DNA from: UBA4421 sp002704225
GTDB taxonomy: Bacteria; Pseudomonadota; Gammaproteobacteria; Pseudomonadales; Azotimanducaceae
Length of the DNA: 64,000 nt
Assembly (NCBI GenBank): GCA_902556425.1
Contig: CACDWG010000009.1
Span: forward strand, 1-64,000
Reading direction: 5' to 3'
Part shown: positions 62,277 to 64,000 of the stretch, piece by piece
How the letters are laid out: each line of letters opens with the position of its first letter
Numbering within the stretch: the stretch's first letter is position 1
The notes under the pieces: generated by a model
What the model was told of the DNA's origin: nothing
What the model saw: the letters and a program-made list of their open reading frames with translations, nothing else
Database searches by the model: none
Position numbers and translations under genes: made by a program

Positions 62277-64000
62277 GTGAGAAACGTGAGTAAACGGGTG
62301 TCAGGTTCCATTGTGGTTTTTGCGCTGATGGCGATGGTCTTTGGCTGTTCTGAAGGAGAGGGCACAAGCGAGAGCCATAAAACGGCGATGACTGAAGCGC
62401 CTGCGGTACAAGCTCCCTCCGTGCGGGCTGCGCTTGAAAGCACGCGTTACGCCTATTTCGGCGACCTCCACGTTCACACCGCGTATTCCATGGATGCCTT
62501 TCAGTTCGGCACCTTGGCGACACCCGATGACGCTTATCGCTATGCCAAGGGAGAGGCGATTAAGCACCCGGCAGGCTTTGACATGCAGCTCGAGCGTCCT
62601 TTGGACTTCTATGCGGTAACCGATCACGGCATTTATCTCGGCGTGGTCAGGGCAGGGGCGGATACCTCAACGGAAATTTCTGGGTATCCGGCGATGCAGT
62701 CGATCCACAACCTAAACGCCGCTGAAAACCTGACGCTTGAGAGCGTTCCCACACGCAACTTCCGTGCTTGGATTGGTCAGTTCAGACGGGCAATGGCAGG
62801 TTCGGAACCTTTGAAGGCAGAGGTGGAACGCGTCATGCGAAGCGCTTGGGCTGATGAGATTCAAGCGGCCGATCGTCATTACCAGCCCGGTAAGTTCACC
62901 ACCTTTGCCGCCTACGAGTTCTCAACCACGAAGCCGGACGGCGGCAGCATGCACCGCAACGTGGTTTTTCGAGGCACTGACGATTTGCCTGGGATGCCCT
63001 TTAGTCGGCTCGATTCGCTGGACCCAGAAGACTTGTGGGACTGGATGGACAATCTCAGAGAAGAAAAGGGCGTTGATAGTCTGGCGATCCCGCACAATTC
63101 CAACAAGTCTAATGGACAGATGTTTGCTCTAACGACTTGGGCAGGCGACCCTATGACGCTGGAGCACAACGAAAAACGTATGCGTAACGAACCCTTGGTG
63201 GAAATCACCCAAGTCAAGGGCACATCGGAAACGCACCCGGCGCTGTCGATGAACGATGAATGGGCCGGTTTTGAAATCGATCCCTATGTGGCCGGTGGTG
63301 GCGGCTTGAGAATCGCTAAACCAGCCGGTGGTTATGTGCGTGATGCGATGAAACAGGGACTGGTGCTGGAGTCAGAGGGTCTGGGTAATCCGTTCCAATA
63401 TGGATTTATCGGATCGTCTGATACGCATACCGGAGCAGGTTCCTTTGATGAATCCAATTTCTTCTCAAAGGTAGGACTTCTGGACTCCACCCCGGCATTG
63501 CGCGGATTTGTGCCGATCAGCGACGAGGACTTGGAGGTTCTGCAACTCCTTGATGCGGACGAATCCACGTTCTATGTCGGGCCCGATGGCAGGCGCTATC
63601 TGTTGGCTAGAGCCTCGGTCTACGGCGCCTCTGGTTTGGCGGCAGTATGGGCAGAGCAGAACACGCGAGAGTCCATCTACGATGCCTTTCGTCGTAAGGA
63701 GACGTTTGCCACATCAGGCCCGCGCATGCGCGTGCGCTTTTTTGCTGGCTACGACCTTGATGCTGGGATGCTGAGCGCCGCCGATGGTATGGCTCATGCC
63801 TATGCGGGAGGCGTTCCGATGGGCAGCGATTTGATGGCCAAGAGCGGAGACACGCCTACGTTTATGGTGTGGGCTGCGAGAGACGCGATGTCCGCCCCGC
63901 TGCAGCGAGTGCAAATCATCAAGGGCTGGGTTGCCGAGGGTGAAACCCAAGAGCGGGTATATGATGTTGGTTGCTCGGATGGCCTTGCCGTCGACCCAGT
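62277..64000 (+). CDS. DUF3604 lipoprotein, 3' end cut off
   Basis: 574 codons before the window ends. GTG at 62277 has GGGAG eight bases upstream; the signal peptide ends in MVFGCSE, a lipobox, so it is a lipoprotein. The DUF3604 domain starts with YFGDLHVHTAYSMDAF (PHP-type metal-binding HxH), then AVTDHGIYLG, LAIPHNSN, and IGSSDTHTGAG. DUF3604 proteins resemble PHP phosphoesterases; their substrate is not known. The frame is open to base 64000. Confidence 0.87.
   Translation, partial: MRNVSKRVSGSIVVFALMAMVFGCSEGEGTSESHKTAMTEAPAVQAPSVRAALESTRYAYFGDLHVHTAYSMDAFQFGTLATPDDAYRYAKGEAIKHPAGFDMQLERPLDFYAVTDHGIYLGVVRAGADTSTEISGYPAMQSIHNLNAAENLTLESVPTRNFRAWIGQFRRAMAGSEPLKAEVERVMRSAWADEIQAADRHYQPGKFTTFAAYEFSTTKPDGGSMHRNVVFRGTDDLPGMPFSRLDSLDPEDLWDWMDNLREEKGVDSLAIPHNSNKSNGQMFALTTWAGDPMTLEHNEKRMRNEPLVEITQVKGTSETHPALSMNDEWAGFEIDPYVAGGGGLRIAKPAGGYVRDAMKQGLVLESEGLGNPFQYGFIGSSDTHTGAGSFDESNFFSKVGLLDSTPALRGFVPISDEDLEVLQLLDADESTFYVGPDGRRYLLARASVYGASGLAAVWAEQNTRESIYDAFRRKETFATSGPRMRVRFFAGYDLDAGMLSAADGMAHAYAGGVPMGSDLMAKSGDTPTFMVWAARDAMSAPLQRVQIIKGWVAEGETQERVYDVGCSDGLAVDP

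Overview
The window looks like chromosomal DNA of a free-living, probably marine gammaproteobacterium rich in lipid and ketone catabolism. The best taxonomic evidence is the core block infC-rpmI-rplT-pheS-pheT-ihfA-merR (45.8-51.5 kb), followed a little later by a tRNA-Pro(GGG). This is a gammaproteobacterial gene order, and infC starts with AUU as in enteric bacteria. Many acyl-CoA dehydrogenases, crotonases, Baeyer-Villiger monooxygenases (BVMOs), a CYP153-like P450, GSTs and a carotenoid oxygenase suggest an oligotroph that uses alkanes, lipids and alicyclic compounds. The link to the Cellvibrionales/Halieaceae-type lineages is an inference from content only. No transposase, prophage, CRISPR array or rRNA operon was seen.

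Layout. 0-4.8 kb: a cut-off TauD-type dioxygenase, then a minus-strand set of class III CoA-transferase, larB and larE (nickel-pincer cofactor, no larC in view), and a tandem YjbR-domain protein. 4.8-9.8 kb: two MFS carriers around a branched-chain acyl-CoA operon (acyl-CoA dehydrogenase, enoyl-CoA hydratase, small unknown). 9.9-15.6 kb: patatin, glycerophosphodiesterase, a glycosyltransferase-like protein, a MaoC hydratase, a GTP cyclohydrolase II homologue and a secreted PLC-like phosphodiesterase, closed by a clear bidirectional terminator. 15.7-23 kb: acyl-CoA dehydrogenase, a GntR-RND efflux operon with two operator-like palindromes, and ferredoxin-NADP reductase. 23.3-25.8 kb: small acidic protein, uvrB, tRNA-Val(GAC).

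26-39.3 kb is an accessory catabolic cluster: PhyH dioxygenase, two BVMOs, LysR regulator, acyl-CoA dehydrogenase, two SDRs, a lactonase-like amidohydrolase (COG3618 type), DUF1330 protein, N-acyl-D-amino-acid deacylase-like enzyme and a GST. BVMO, lactonase, SDR and acyl-CoA dehydrogenase together could form a ketone-to-lactone-to-hydroxyacid route. 39.4-43.9 kb pairs a ribokinase with a divergent large ADP-ribosylglycohydrolase-like protein, followed by the P450. 43.9-45.6 kb: an APH-type kinase and a crotonase.

51.5-53.8 kb: DUF3108-like protein, carotenoid oxygenase and tRNA-Pro. Just beyond tRNA-Pro the last 15 bp of the tRNA recur next to a strong hairpin. From there to about 59.1 kb the DNA is visibly more A+T rich and gene-poor: an FG-GAP protein, small secreted unknowns, a zinc-ribbon membrane gene split by an in-frame amber stop, a truncated echo of a signal-peptide coding segment, and two diverged copies of a 42-bp repeat, each downstream of a minus-strand orphan gene. 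This cassette-like stretch is the least explained part of the window. 59.2-64 kb returns to ordinary genes: SnoaL-like protein, GPH-type sugar symporter, GST-like protein and a DUF3604 lipoprotein that runs off the end.
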